A DNA stretch of 64,000 bases from Lentzea xinjiangensis (lineage in GTDB: Bacteria > Actinomycetota > Actinomycetes > Mycobacteriales > Pseudonocardiaceae): contig NZ_FOFR01000001.1 in NCBI RefSeq assembly GCF_900110955.1, positions 914,410 to 978,409 of the forward strand, in the 5' to 3' direction. Every line of letters starts with the position of its first letter. Position 1 is the first letter of the stretch. The notes beneath the pieces are model-generated. The model saw only the letters and a list, made by a program, of their open reading frames with translations. It was not told the origin of the DNA and searched no databases. A program made the translations under genes and the position numbers. Below are positions 7,869 to 16,367 of the stretch, in pieces.

Positions 7869-9031
7869 AAGCCGTAGAACGACATCCCGGAGTTCGTGGT
7901 CCGGATCGGCTGCACCTGCACCGGGTCGCCCGCCTCGACCATCTGCCCGTTGCCGATGACCATCGCGACGTGGCCGTCCCACACCACCAGGTCGCCGGGC
8001 AGCAGCTGGTCCGGCGGCACCGACGCGCCCATCGCCTGGGAGGACGCCGGCCGCGGGATGTCGAAGCCGGCGTTCTGGTACGCCCACTGCGTCAGCCCGG
8101 AGCAGTCCGTGCCCTGCGGTGGGTTCGCGCCGCCCCACACGTACGGGGTGCCGAGCGCGGACAACGCGTTCCGCACGGCCTTGGCCGCGGTCTCGTTCGG
8201 TGCCTCCGCGCTGCTGCCGTCGGGCAGGTTCACGCCGACGCCGGTGCCGGGCTGCGGTGGGATCGCGACCGGGAGCCGGGGGCCGGAGCCACCGCCCCCA
8301 CCTCCTCCACCTCCTCCGCCGCCTCCACCACCGGAACCGCTGCCGCCCCCGCCAGAGCCGGAGCCGTCGCCGGAACCGGAAACCGAGCCGGAACCGGTGC
8401 CGTTGTCCTTCCTGCCGGCGTCCGCGGCGGCGGCCGAGGTCGTGCCCTCGTCGCCGCCGAGCGGATCACCGAGCCGCGCCAGCGCGCCGGCGTCGGGCTT
8501 CTGCAGCCCGTTCAGCTGACCGACGAGCTGCGTGAGCTGGTCGCGCACCTTCTGCAGCTCGGCGGAGGTCCTGCTCTGGTACCCGGACGCCATCGCGGCG
8601 ACGTCGGCCACCGCCGCCAGCACCACACCGGGGCCCGCCACCAGGGACGCGGCCACCGCGGCGGCGAGCTTGGGCGTCGCCTTGGCCGTGAACTCGTCGA
8701 TCAGGCCCTGGATCGCCGTGCGCCCGCCGGTCACCGCCGCCACGCCGGAAGCGGCGGCGCTCTTCACCGCGGAAGCGTTCGCGGCCAACAGGTTCGCGGC
8801 CGCGCCGACCGTCGCGACGCGACCGGTGAAGGCGTTGGCCTTGTCACCGGACCAGGTGTTGAGCACGGCGGTCGCGGCCGAGCCGTGCCGCGAGCCCAGG
8901 TCGGCCAGCGCGGTCTGGGCACGGCCGAACGCGTCGCCCGCCCGCGTGGCGGCGCCGGTGTCGCCGTCCAGCTTGGCGAGGTTCTCCTTCATGGGCGCGA
9001 GGAACTGGCCCAGCAGGCCTTCGACGCTCAT
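7850..9031 (-). CDS. NlpC/P60 peptidoglycan hydrolase with a WXG-like helical N-terminus
   Basis: 393 aa. Residues 1-190 are Ala-rich helices without a Sec signal peptide. Residues 190-270 are a Ser/Gly linker including about 15 consecutive Gly. The rest is an NlpC/P60 endopeptidase domain with catalytic Cys310 in TDCSG and His354 in DGHVAM. Such domains cut gamma-D-Glu-diaminopimelate bonds in peptidoglycan stems. The start overlaps the WXG-like gene by 4 nt (ATGA), so the two are probably co-translated. Helical N-terminus plus WXG partner points to type VII export; this is inferred, as no ESX core gene is in the window. Confidence 0.9.
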   Translation of the reverse strand: MSVEGLLGQFLAPMKENLAKLDGDTGAATRAGDAFGRAQTALADLGSRHGSAATAVLNTWSGDKANAFTGRVATVGAAANLLAANASAVKSAAASGVAAVTGGRTAIQGLIDEFTAKATPKLAAAVAASLVAGPGVVLAAVADVAAMASGYQSRTSAELQKVRDQLTQLVGQLNGLQKPDAGALARLGDPLGGDEGTTSAAAADAGRKDNGTGSGSVSGSGDGSGSGGGGSGSGGGGGGGGGGGGGGGSGPRLPVAIPPQPGTGVGVNLPDGSSAEAPNETAAKAVRNALSALGTPYVWGGANPPQGTDCSGLTQWAYQNAGFDIPRPASSQAMGASVPPDQLLPGDLVVWDGHVAMVIGNGQMVEAGDPVQVQPIRTTNSGMSFYGFYRPTG

Positions 9032-9354
9032 GCCCTGGCCGCCCGGTCGAGCGATGCCTTGTGGGCCTCCTCCTGGGCGGTGTAAGCGTCCCGCGCCTTC
9101 ACCACCGCGGTGCCGAGACCGGCGAGACCCGTGGCCGCGGCCTTCAGCGCGTCGAGCTGCGCCTGGGCCACGGCCTGGAAGGCCGCGGTGAGACCCACCT
9201 CGCCGCCGACCTTGCCGAAGCAGTCGCCCGGCAGGCCGGTGGTGCCGCTCAACGTGCCGGTGCCGACCGCGCCCACCTCGCTCGCCAGACCGCTCACCGC
9301 CGACGCGTATCCGGTCAAGGCGTCGAGGTCGACCCTGAGACCCTGTTCCGCCAT
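9028..9354 (-). CDS. WXG100-like (ESAT-6-type) protein
   Basis: 108 aa, all-helical and Ala/Gly-rich, with a helix, a short loop (TTGLPGDCFGKVGG) and a second helix. There is no Trp-x-Gly at the turn. The C-terminal helix ends in YTAQE (91-95), which fits the YxxxD/E type VII secretion signal. It is translationally coupled to the NlpC/P60 hydrolase and likely exported with it as a heterodimer, as known for ESX substrate pairs; the pairing itself is inferred. Confidence 0.75.
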   Translation of the reverse strand: MAEQGLRVDLDALTGYASAVSGLASEVGAVGTGTLSGTTGLPGDCFGKVGGEVGLTAAFQAVAQAQLDALKAAATGLAGLGTAVVKARDAYTAQEEAHKASLDRAARA

Positions 9355-9446
9355 CTGAAAGCTCTTCCCCCGGTAGTGGTCTGTTCGCCTTGATCCTGCC
9401 CCGATGAGCGGTACCTCGCCCGTCGTTCCGCCAAGATCATGGAACG

Positions 9447-9984
9447 GTGGGTGTGATCGAGCACTGGAACCGGATCCTGGCCTGGCTGGCGGAGCACGCT
9501 CCCGCCACCCGCGCCGTGCTGCGGCCGCGGTATGACGCGCTGCCGGAGCTCCGGGTTCCGATCGATCTCCAGCTGTGGTGGAGCGTCTACGGCGGTACGG
9601 AGGAGGACCACTACGCCGAGATCCTGCCGCCCTTCTACACGCCGCTGGGCGCCGATCGCGCGTTCGTGCTCAGGGAGAGCTGCACGGGCAAGGCCGCGGA
9701 CGCCTCCGAGGCGGGCACGCCGACGACGGGGGTTCCACCCCGAGTGGCTGCCGATCGCGTTCGACGGCACGGGCGACGTCCTCGCGGTGGACCTGCGGCC
9801 CGGTGTGCTGCGCGGCTGCGTGGTCGAGTGGGACCAGGAGCGCAACGAGATGGACAAGCCGGAGTGGACGTCGATCGTCGAGATGTTCGACCAGGTCGCC
9901 ACGGCCCTGGAGACGCGTGGCGCGGTCGGGCACTGCTTCTGCGAGGTCAACTCCGCCGGCGAGCTGCACTGGCGCACGAGCTGA
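9447..9984 (+). pseudogene. SMI1/KNR4-family protein, frameshifted
   Basis: Two overlapping frames together give one SMI1/KNR4 protein of about 179 aa. The first frame reads from GTG 9447 through 'LQLWWSVYGG' to 'ASEAGTPTTG'. The family's diagnostic part (HPEWLPIAFDGTGDVLAVDL, then RGCVVEWDQ) continues in another frame to the stop at 9984. The break is at a run of five G (9728-9732): removing one G restores the reading. This is a recent 1-bp mutation, a sequencing error in the homopolymer, or slippage. Family members are often immunity proteins, but no toxin gene is adjacent. Confidence 0.8.
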
Positions 9985-9989
9985 CCGCG

Positions 9990-10517
9990 CTACCTCACGC
10001 CGGCGAGCGAACGCGGGGGCTGAGCCGCCGTGGTGGTCGTGACCCGCGCGAGGACCTTCACGGCGGCGAGCGCGCCGAGCCACCCGAGCGCGGTGCCGGT
10101 GGTGTTGGTGATCAGGTCGTCCACGTCGAAGATCCGGTTGGCCCACAGCAGCTGCGAGCCCTCGATGAGCAGTGAGACGCCGCCGCCGGTGAGCGCGGCC
10201 CGTCCGGCGGTGAGCCTGCCCCAGCACATCAGCATCGCGCCGAGAGGCACGAACAGCAGGACGTTCAACGTCATCTGGTCGAAGGCGATCTGCCCGTCGC
10301 GGACGGTGTCGGCGACCCACTGGAACGGCACCGGCTGCACGGCCTGGCGCGGCGGCTCGGTCTGCATCGGCAGGAACGTCGCCGCGAAAAGCATGCTCGC
10401 GTAGATGGTGACGGTGGCGCCGCGGAAAGTCAGCTGGCGGAACAACAGCTGGGGAGCCAAGAAGACGACCGAAAGAAAAATCCCCCACTGGATGCTCGCG
10501 AGCTGTGCGTTCGTCAT
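9990..10517 (-). CDS. VanZ-like integral membrane protein
   Basis: 175 aa with about four membrane helices. The VanZ signature is clear: TLNVLLFVPLG, then a helix with Glu-x-x-Gln (LIEGSQLLW), then RIFDVDDLITNTTGTALG. The family's biochemical role is unsettled, though VanZ itself gives low-level teicoplanin resistance. There are no vanHAX genes here, so a resistance role should not be assumed. It stands alone downstream of an ABC operon terminator. Confidence 0.85.
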   Translation of the reverse strand: MTNAQLASIQWGIFLSVVFLAPQLLFRQLTFRGATVTIYASMLFAATFLPMQTEPPRQAVQPVPFQWVADTVRDGQIAFDQMTLNVLLFVPLGAMLMCWGRLTAGRAALTGGGVSLLIEGSQLLWANRIFDVDDLITNTTGTALGWLGALAAVKVLARVTTTTAAQPPRSLAGVR

Positions 10518-10536
10518 GGCTCAAAACTAAGGAAAA

Positions 10537-10565
10537 GGCCCTCGGCGCACATCGCGCCGAGGGCC
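10537..10565 (-). terminator. Terminator after the ABC exporter operon
   Basis: A perfect 12-bp stem, GGCCCTCGGCGC (10537-10548) with 10554-10565, around a 5-nt loop. It is 29 bp beyond the permease stop and just before the VanZ-like gene. Confidence 0.85.
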
Positions 10566-10594
10566 GGTCCTGTCCTCGTACTTCCGGCCGAGAA

Positions 10595-12760
10595 CTATTC
10601 CGCCGCGTAATCCCGGGGGCTGATGCCGCGTAGTACCGGGCCGCAGGCCAGGGCCGCTACCAGCGCGACCACGACACCGACGCCCACCGGTGCCACCACC
10701 CACGGGGTGATCGGCATTTCGCCGTGGCCCACCACTCCGCGGGCCACGGTGAGCAGTCCGAGGCCGACGGCAACGCCCGCGCCGCACGCCGCCACTGTGA
10801 CGGCGAACACCGGAACCATCACTTCTCGGCGCAGAGCGCGAGCCAGCACGCGAATGGGTGTTCCGGCCGCTATCAAAGCGGCGAAAGTGCGCCTGCGGTC
10901 GATCACCGACCCCGCGGCCGCGACCGCCGCGCCGATTCCGCCGAGCACCGCCGCGATGGAGAGGCCGATGACGGTGGCGCGCTCCAGGTCGGCCAGCAGG
11001 GTGTCGCTGTAGAGGTCGAGCTGTTCGCCGTCCACCAGCCGCGCGCCGGGCAGGGTGCCGATCAGGGCGGTGTGCACGATGTCGCGGTTCTCGGCCGTCG
11101 TCGGCACGCCGACCATCGACACCTCGCCGGCGACGGCGGGCAGCAGCTCCCGGTCGATGACCACGCCCACCCGGCCGCGGCCGTCGAAAGGCCGTGTCTC
11201 GTACTGCGCGGGGAGCGCGGTCTCGCGGTCCGCCGACTCGAACCTGGTGCTCGGCAGGGGTGCCGACGAGTACACGGCCGGGCCGGGCCGGCAGGTCAGG
11301 CCGGTCAGCACCTTCGCCATGTCCTCGCAGTCCCCGACGATGGCGTAGGCGCTGTGGCCGTCGTCCCCGACCCTGCCCTCGAGCATGGTGACGATCGGCG
11401 CGGAGGTCGCGAGCCGCAACGACGTCAGGTCGTGCTTCACCTGCTCCGCCACGAGCGCGTCCTCGCGCCACGTCGCGTCGCGGTACGGGACCTGGCTCTC
11501 CAGGCCCGGCAGCATGGTCAGCGCCATGGACCCGGTGAAGACCGCGACCACCACACCCGCCGAACCGCGGAACGCCGCCACGGGGTTGCCGGTGAGCCGT
11601 CGTCCCGCCAGCAGCGTCGACGGCCCGCGCCACCGGCCGACGAAGAACCCGCCGACCCACGACGTGACCACCGGGCCGGCCAGCACCAGCGCCAGCGCCA
11701 CCGCGCCGAGCCCGAGCAGCACGAGGGTGAACCGGTTGTCACCGCGGAGCTGTCCGGCCAGCGTCACCCCGAGGAAGAACACCGCCAGCCCACCGGCGAT
11801 GGTCAGCAACCGCCACGGACGCACGGTGCGCTTCTTCTCGGCCGCGAGCGGCTGGTTCACCACGCGCCGCAGGCCCAGGACCGCGGCCCCCACCACCAGC
11901 ACCGGCGCGAGCAGGGCCACCGCCGCCACGACCGCGGCCGAGGGCACGAAGTCACCGGGGAACCAGGTTCCGCCCTCCCACGGGATGGTGGCGGTGACGT
12001 GGCTGAACGGCTGGGCCAGCAGCACGCCCAGCGCGCTGCCCAGCACGGCGCCGATCGCGGTCTCCACGGCGGTCATCACGACGACCTGACGAGGGCTGGC
12101 GCCCGCGAGCCGCAACGCGGCGAGGCGCCGTTCCCGCTTCGCCGCCGTCAGCCGGGCGGCCGACGCGACCAGCACCAGGCAGGGCACGACCAGCACCACG
12201 AGCCCGACGCGGGTGAGCAGCGTGAGCATGCTCTGGTAGTCGCTCTGGTAGGGACCGGTGCCGCCCCGCAGGTCGGGTGCGGGGTAGCCGTCGGGGACCT
12301 CCTGGCGGCCGACGATCGCGACGAGCTCTCCCGGGTACTTCAACGCCTCCGGCCCGAGCTCGGCGATCTGCCTGCCGGGGAAGCGGTTCCCGAGCCTCTC
12401 CGGCGGGGTGCTCCGCACGAGGTCCGCGAGAGCGGGGGACAGCAGCACCTCGCCGGCTTCCGGGAACCTCGCGATGCCGTCGGCCACCGGCACGTCGCCG
12501 GGCCGGGCGCGCGCCACGTCGAACCGCTGGATGAGCGTGCCGTGGTAGGAGTCCCAGTTCGACGCGACGGAGATGGCGCCGTCCTTCGACTCGCCGAACA
12601 CCTCGCGCCACACCGTGCGCTCGGACCGCGCCTGCAGGCCGTTCGGCGCGGCGACGAGCCACAGCACCAGCGACACGGCGATCATCACGCCGAGCGCGAC
12701 CAGCACGGTGGCGACCTGGCTGCGCCGGTCCCTGCGCAGCACCGCGAGAGCGATCCTCAC
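10595..12760 (-). CDS. ABC transporter permease, FtsX/MacB-type
   Basis: About 721 aa. The GTG start at 12760 overlaps the ATPase stop (GTGA, 12757-12760). One N-terminal membrane helix (VLVALGVMIAVSLVLWLVA) precedes an extracytoplasmic domain. Two FtsX-type membrane blocks follow, the first after 'LLTRVGLVVLVVPCLVLVAS' and the second near the C-terminus (ATVIGLSIAAVLGGIGAAVA onward), with a second large external loop between. This layout belongs to exporters or mechanotransmission-type ABC systems for peptides and antibiotics. The divergent two-component system probably senses the same stress. Confidence 0.9.
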   Translation of the reverse strand: MRIALAVLRRDRRSQVATVLVALGVMIAVSLVLWLVAAPNGLQARSERTVWREVFGESKDGAISVASNWDSYHGTLIQRFDVARARPGDVPVADGIARFPEAGEVLLSPALADLVRSTPPERLGNRFPGRQIAELGPEALKYPGELVAIVGRQEVPDGYPAPDLRGGTGPYQSDYQSMLTLLTRVGLVVLVVPCLVLVASAARLTAAKRERRLAALRLAGASPRQVVVMTAVETAIGAVLGSALGVLLAQPFSHVTATIPWEGGTWFPGDFVPSAAVVAAVALLAPVLVVGAAVLGLRRVVNQPLAAEKKRTVRPWRLLTIAGGLAVFFLGVTLAGQLRGDNRFTLVLLGLGAVALALVLAGPVVTSWVGGFFVGRWRGPSTLLAGRRLTGNPVAAFRGSAGVVVAVFTGSMALTMLPGLESQVPYRDATWREDALVAEQVKHDLTSLRLATSAPIVTMLEGRVGDDGHSAYAIVGDCEDMAKVLTGLTCRPGPAVYSSAPLPSTRFESADRETALPAQYETRPFDGRGRVGVVIDRELLPAVAGEVSMVGVPTTAENRDIVHTALIGTLPGARLVDGEQLDLYSDTLLADLERATVIGLSIAAVLGGIGAAVAAAGSVIDRRRTFAALIAAGTPIRVLARALRREVMVPVFAVTVAACGAGVAVGLGLLTVARGVVGHGEMPITPWVVAPVGVGVVVALVAALACGPVLRGISPRDYAAE

Positions 12761-13431
12761 GCCGACACCCCTGCCGCGATGCGCCCGTCCTGGATCTCGA
12801 CGACCCGCAGCGCGCGGTCGGCGATCGCCTTGTCGTGCGTGACGATCACGACGGCCGCGCCGGTCTCCCGCGCCGCCTGCAGCAGGACGGTCATCATCTC
12901 CTGGCCGGTGCGCGTGTCGAGCGCGCCGGTCGGCTCGTCGGCGAAGACCACCCGCGGCCGGTGCGCGAGGGCCCGCGCGATGGCCACCCGTTGCGCCTGC
13001 CCGCCGGACAGCTCGCCGGGACGCCGTTTCTCCAAGCCCTCCAGCCCGAGGCGGCCGAGCCACAACCGGGCCGCGCCGAGCGACTCCTCGCGCGACCCGC
13101 CGCCGAGCAGCATCGGCAGCGCGGCGTTCTCCTCGGCCGTCAGCTCGGCGACGAGCATGCCCGACTGGAAGACGAACCCGAACTCCGTGCGCCGCAACGC
13201 GCTGCGGCCCGTCTCGGTGAGCTCGCCGATCGCGCGCCCGTCGAGGAACACGTCGCCGCCGTCGGCGCGCAGGATGCCGGACAGCACGTGCAGCAGCGTC
13301 GTCTTGCCGGAGCCGGACGGACCGACGACGGCGAGCACGTCGCCGGCGGCGATGTCGATGTCCACCCCGGCGAGCGCGTGCACGTCGCCGTAGGTCTTGA
13401 CCAGGCCACGAGCGGCCAGAACGGAATTCAT
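12757..13431 (-). CDS. ABC transporter ATP-binding protein (LolD/MacB-type)
   Basis: 224 aa. Walker A is GPSGSGKT, the Q-loop is in FGFVFQSG, the signature is LSGGQAQR, and Walker B is VVFADEPTGALD, which is typical of the LolD/MacB/BceA group. It energises the permease it overlaps by 4 nt. The ATG at 13431 (MNSVLAARGLV) is preferred over upstream in-frame starts because the conserved domain begins there. The gene is divergent from the histidine kinase with about 110 bp between starts, the usual place for a response-regulator-controlled promoter. Confidence 0.93.
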   Translation of the reverse strand: MNSVLAARGLVKTYGDVHALAGVDIDIAAGDVLAVVGPSGSGKTTLLHVLSGILRADGGDVFLDGRAIGELTETGRSALRRTEFGFVFQSGMLVAELTAEENAALPMLLGGGSREESLGAARLWLGRLGLEGLEKRRPGELSGGQAQRVAIARALAHRPRVVFADEPTGALDTRTGQEMMTVLLQAARETGAAVVIVTHDKAIADRALRVVEIQDGRIAAGVSA

Positions 13432-13540
13432 GCTGCCCAAGGTGCCGTGGACGGGCGGCGAAAACCTCAGCCTTGACGACACACCGGATCAGCCGGATGA
13501 CCGAGGCCGGAGAGGTGCCGGGGTCCTACCGTTGTCCCCC

Positions 13541-14671
13541 GTGGACAGTCATCGGGGCCAATGGCCGATCGCCGGTGTGCTCGCGTTGCTCATGCTGGGC
13601 GAGCTCATCTTGATGAACGGGCCGCGCAGCGCCGAGGCGCTCGTGTGGCTGCTCAGCGTGCCGTTGTGCATCGCCGCCGTCACCTCGTTCAAGTCGCGCG
13701 CCTTCACCATCCCGGTGGCGGTGGTGTCGATCTTCGTGTCGTCGATCGTGATCCGGGTCTTCGACGTCTTCGTGCAGACGATCCTGAGCCCGTTGTCGAT
13801 CGCGGAGACCGCCGCGTGCCTCGTCCTCACGGCCGTCGTGGTGCGCGAGGAGCCGCGCCGCGCCGCCATCTGGTCGGTCGGCTCGCTGATGGCGGTGAGC
13901 GTCTTCGCCGCGATCGTCCGGGAGAACTGGCTGCTGGGCCGCAACTACAACGAGATGCTGGGTGCGCTGGTCCTGGGGTTCGCGGCCGTCGGCACCGGCC
14001 TGTACTTCCGCGCCCGCGACACGGAGAGCGGCCGCCTGCTCGCCGCCGCGGTCACCGACGCGCAGAAGGAGGAGCGCATCGCGCTGGCCCGCGAGCTGCA
14101 CGACGTGGTCGCCCACCACGTGACGGGCATGCTCGTGCAGGCCCAGGCCGCCCTGGAGGTCTCCGACGACGACCCGCGCGCCGCCCACCGCCTGTTGCCG
14201 GGCATCGTCCGCTCGGGCACGGAGGCGCTCGGCGCGATGCGCCGCCTCGTCGGCACCCTGCGCCAGGGCGAGCACGACGTCGCCACGACCGACCTCGCCG
14301 CCGACGTCATCTCGGCCGTCGAACGCACGCGCGAACTCGGTTTCGACACCAGGCTGCGCATCGACCTGCCCGACGACGTCCCGCCGGAGCTGGGCCGTTC
14401 GGTGTTGCGCCTGGTCCAGGAGTCGCTGACCAACGTGCACAAGCACGCCGTCTCCCCGACGATGATCGACGTGGAGATCTCCCGGACACCGCAGAACGCG
14501 CTGCGGGTGGTCGTCACCGACGACGGCCGCCCCGGTGAGCCGAACCAGGGGGGCTACGGTCTGGTGGGCATGCGGGAGCGGGTCGACCTGCTCGGTGGCC
14601 TGTTCTCCGCGGGCCCCCGCGAAAACGGCTGGCAGGTGCTCGCCGAGCTACCCCTGGAGGGGAAGAAGTGA
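13541..14671 (+). CDS. Sensor histidine kinase (NarL/DesK-type, HisKA_3)
   Basis: 376 aa from GTG 13541. Four to five membrane helices span residues 8-155 with only short external loops, so it may sense a membrane signal or work with the neighbouring transporter. The HisKA_3 dimerisation helix carries the phospho-acceptor H187 in ARELHDVVAHH. The HATPase domain shows the N-box (VQESLTNVHKHA) and G-box residues (VTDDGRPG, GGYGLVGMRER). An in-frame start further upstream would run into the divergent ATPase gene and is not favoured. It overlaps the response regulator by 4 nt. Confidence 0.92.
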   Translation: MDSHRGQWPIAGVLALLMLGELILMNGPRSAEALVWLLSVPLCIAAVTSFKSRAFTIPVAVVSIFVSSIVIRVFDVFVQTILSPLSIAETAACLVLTAVVVREEPRRAAIWSVGSLMAVSVFAAIVRENWLLGRNYNEMLGALVLGFAAVGTGLYFRARDTESGRLLAAAVTDAQKEERIALARELHDVVAHHVTGMLVQAQAALEVSDDDPRAAHRLLPGIVRSGTEALGAMRRLVGTLRQGEHDVATTDLAADVISAVERTRELGFDTRLRIDLPDDVPPELGRSVLRLVQESLTNVHKHAVSPTMIDVEISRTPQNALRVVVTDDGRPGEPNQGGYGLVGMRERVDLLGGLFSAGPRENGWQVLAELPLEGKK

Positions 14672-15294
14672 TCTCGGTCCTCATCGCCGACGACCAGGAG
14701 ATGGTCCGCGTCGGCTTCCGGATGATCCTGGAGAAGCAACCGGACATCACGGTGGTCGCGGACGTCGCGGACGGCGTCAGCGCCGTCACCGCCGCCCGCG
14801 AGCTCAGGCCGGACGTGGCGTTGCTCGACATCCGGATGCCGGGCCTCGACGGGCTCGAGGTCACCAAGAAGCTCTCCGGCTCGACCAAGATCGTCGTGGT
14901 GACGACGTTCGACCTCGACGAGTACGTGCACACGGCGCTGGAGAACGGCGCGTCCGGGTTCCTCACCAAGGACGCGGGACCCGCGTTGCTGGTCGAGGCG
15001 GTGCGGGCGGCGGCGCAGGGCAACGCGCTGATCTCGCCGCAGGTGACGGTCCGGATGCTGGAGCACTTCTCCCGGCCGGCCCAGCGACCGGACCTCGGGC
15101 TGCTGACCGCGCGCGAGCAGGACGTCGTGCGGGAGGTGGCCCGCGGGCTCACCAACCAGGAGATCGCGTCGGCGCTCTTCCTGTCGCTGTCGACGGTGAA
15201 GACGCACATCGCGTCCGTGCAGACGAAGCTGAACGTGCGCAACCGCGTCGGGATCGCGTCCTGGGCGTGGCGCGCGGGGCTGGTGAACTCGTGA
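14668..15294 (+). CDS. LuxR/NarL-family response regulator
   Basis: 208 aa. The receiver domain has the acidic pair D8/D9, phospho-acceptor D54 in LLDIRMPG, and Lys in FLTKDAG. The C-terminal HTH_LuxR domain reads LTAREQDVVREVARGLTNQE and then STVKTHI. The GTG start overlaps the kinase stop (GTGA), so the two-component pair is co-translated. The divergent ABC exporter operon is the most likely target. Confidence 0.95.
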   Translation: MISVLIADDQEMVRVGFRMILEKQPDITVVADVADGVSAVTAARELRPDVALLDIRMPGLDGLEVTKKLSGSTKIVVVTTFDLDEYVHTALENGASGFLTKDAGPALLVEAVRAAAQGNALISPQVTVRMLEHFSRPAQRPDLGLLTAREQDVVREVARGLTNQEIASALFLSLSTVKTHIASVQTKLNVRNRVGIASWAWRAGLVNS

Positions 15295-15497
15295 CCACGC
15301 CGCCGGAGACCGAGTTCCCGCGCACGATCGGCAAGGTCGCGGCTCGTGAGCTGGCCGCGCACGGCTACCCGACGTTCGACTCGCTGACGCGCGTGTCGGC
15401 GGAGGAGCTGCTGAAGATCCACGGCGTCGGCCCGAAGGCGATCAGGATCCTCGGGGAGGAGCTGGCGGCGCAGGGCAGGGCCTACGCCGCCGACTGA
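15291..15497 (+). CDS. Small helix-hairpin-helix protein
   Basis: 68 aa. The GTG start overlaps the response-regulator stop by 4 nt, making this the third gene of the two-component operon. The sequence is one (HhH)2-like unit: PRTIGKVAARELAAHGYPTF, then 'LLKIHGVGPKAIRILGEEL' with the hairpin GVGPKA. Such hairpins bind DNA backbone non-specifically or mediate protein contacts. Stand-alone HhH proteins of this size are widespread and uncharacterised. It ends 6 bp from the convergent aldehyde dehydrogenase stop. Confidence 0.85.
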   Translation: MTTPPETEFPRTIGKVAARELAAHGYPTFDSLTRVSAEELLKIHGVGPKAIRILGEELAAQGRAYAAD

Positions 15498-15503
15498 GGT
15501 CCG

Positions 15504-16367
15504 TCAGACGCCCATCGGGTGCCAGACCGTCTTCGTCTCCAGGTAGGCGCGGATCCGCGACAGGTCGGGCGTGACCGCGAAGTCCTCGCCCACCTTGGTG
15601 CGCAGCACGCGCTTCACCGTGCCCGCCGCGGACCGCTCCAGCTCGGCGCGCAGCGGCTCCGGCGCACCGGTGAGGTCGAGCGCGTTCACGTCGGCGTGCG
15701 ACGCGAGCCACGGCGCGATCTCCGCGGTGCGGCCGGTGATGATGTTGACGACGCCGCCCGGCACGTCGCTGGTGGCGAGCACCTCGGACAGCGTGATCGC
15801 GGGCAGCGGCCGGTCCTGCGAGGTGACGACCACCGCCGTGTTGCCGGAGGCGATCACCGGCGCGATCACGGACACCAGGCCCAGCAACGACGACTGCTGC
15901 GGCGCCAGGACGGCCACCACACCCGTCGGTTCCGGCGTGGAGAACGAGAAGTACGGCCCGGCGACGGGGTTCGCGGACCCCAGCACGGCCGCGACCTTGT
16001 CCGTCCAGCCCGCGTACCAGACCCAGCGGTCGATCGCGGTGTCCACGAGGGACTGCGCCTTCTTCACCGGCACGCCCTCGGACGCCGCGACCTCGGTGAC
16101 GAACTGCTCGCGGCGGCCCTCCAGCACCTCGGCCACGCGGTACAGCACCTGGCCGCGGTTGTACGCCGTGGCGCCGGACCAGCCGCCGAACGCCTTGCGG
16201 GCGGCGGTGACCGCGTCGCGGGCGTCCTTGCGGGAGCCCTGCGCGGCGTTGGCGAGGAAGGCGCCCTTCGAGTCGGTCACCGGGTAGCTGCGGCCCGACT
16301 CGGACCGCGGGAAGGCGCCACCGATGTAGAGCTTGTAGGTCTTCGCGACCGTGACGCGATCAGACAT
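15504..16367 (-). CDS. Truncated aldehyde dehydrogenase-like protein lacking catalytic residues
   Basis: 287 aa, against about 475 for the family. It has the N-terminal NAD-fold of aldehyde dehydrogenases (YIGGAFPRSESGR, GQVLYRVAEVLEGRREQF, GPYFSFSTPEPTGVVAVLAP). It then jumps to a short tail that keeps only the last part of the domain (FAVTPDLSRIRAYLETKTVWHP). The FxxGQxC cysteine is absent, and the 'LELGGK' glutamate region reads GTVKRVLRTK. Its start overlaps the full-length enzyme by 8 nt. It is probably a non-catalytic partner subunit, not a decaying copy, since the frame is intact and coupled. Confidence 0.85.
   Translation of the reverse strand: MSDRVTVAKTYKLYIGGAFPRSESGRSYPVTDSKGAFLANAAQGSRKDARDAVTAARKAFGGWSGATAYNRGQVLYRVAEVLEGRREQFVTEVAASEGVPVKKAQSLVDTAIDRWVWYAGWTDKVAAVLGSANPVAGPYFSFSTPEPTGVVAVLAPQQSSLLGLVSVIAPVIASGNTAVVVTSQDRPLPAITLSEVLATSDVPGGVVNIITGRTAEIAPWLASHADVNALDLTGAPEPLRAELERSAAGTVKRVLRTKVGEDFAVTPDLSRIRAYLETKTVWHPMGV

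Noticed and set aside
8290-8400. Poly-glycine tract as a sequencing artefact
   Set aside because: The frame stays open through it into an intact NlpC/P60 domain, and codons vary within the run, so it is a real linker.
9990-10517. Glycopeptide resistance determinant
   Set aside because: VanZ-like folds are widespread and no vanH, vanA or vanX gene accompanies it.
10724-13393. 889-residue open frame on the plus strand opposite the ABC permease
   Set aside because: Low-complexity His/Arg/Gln/Gly translation opposite a gene with clear FtsX and ABC domains.
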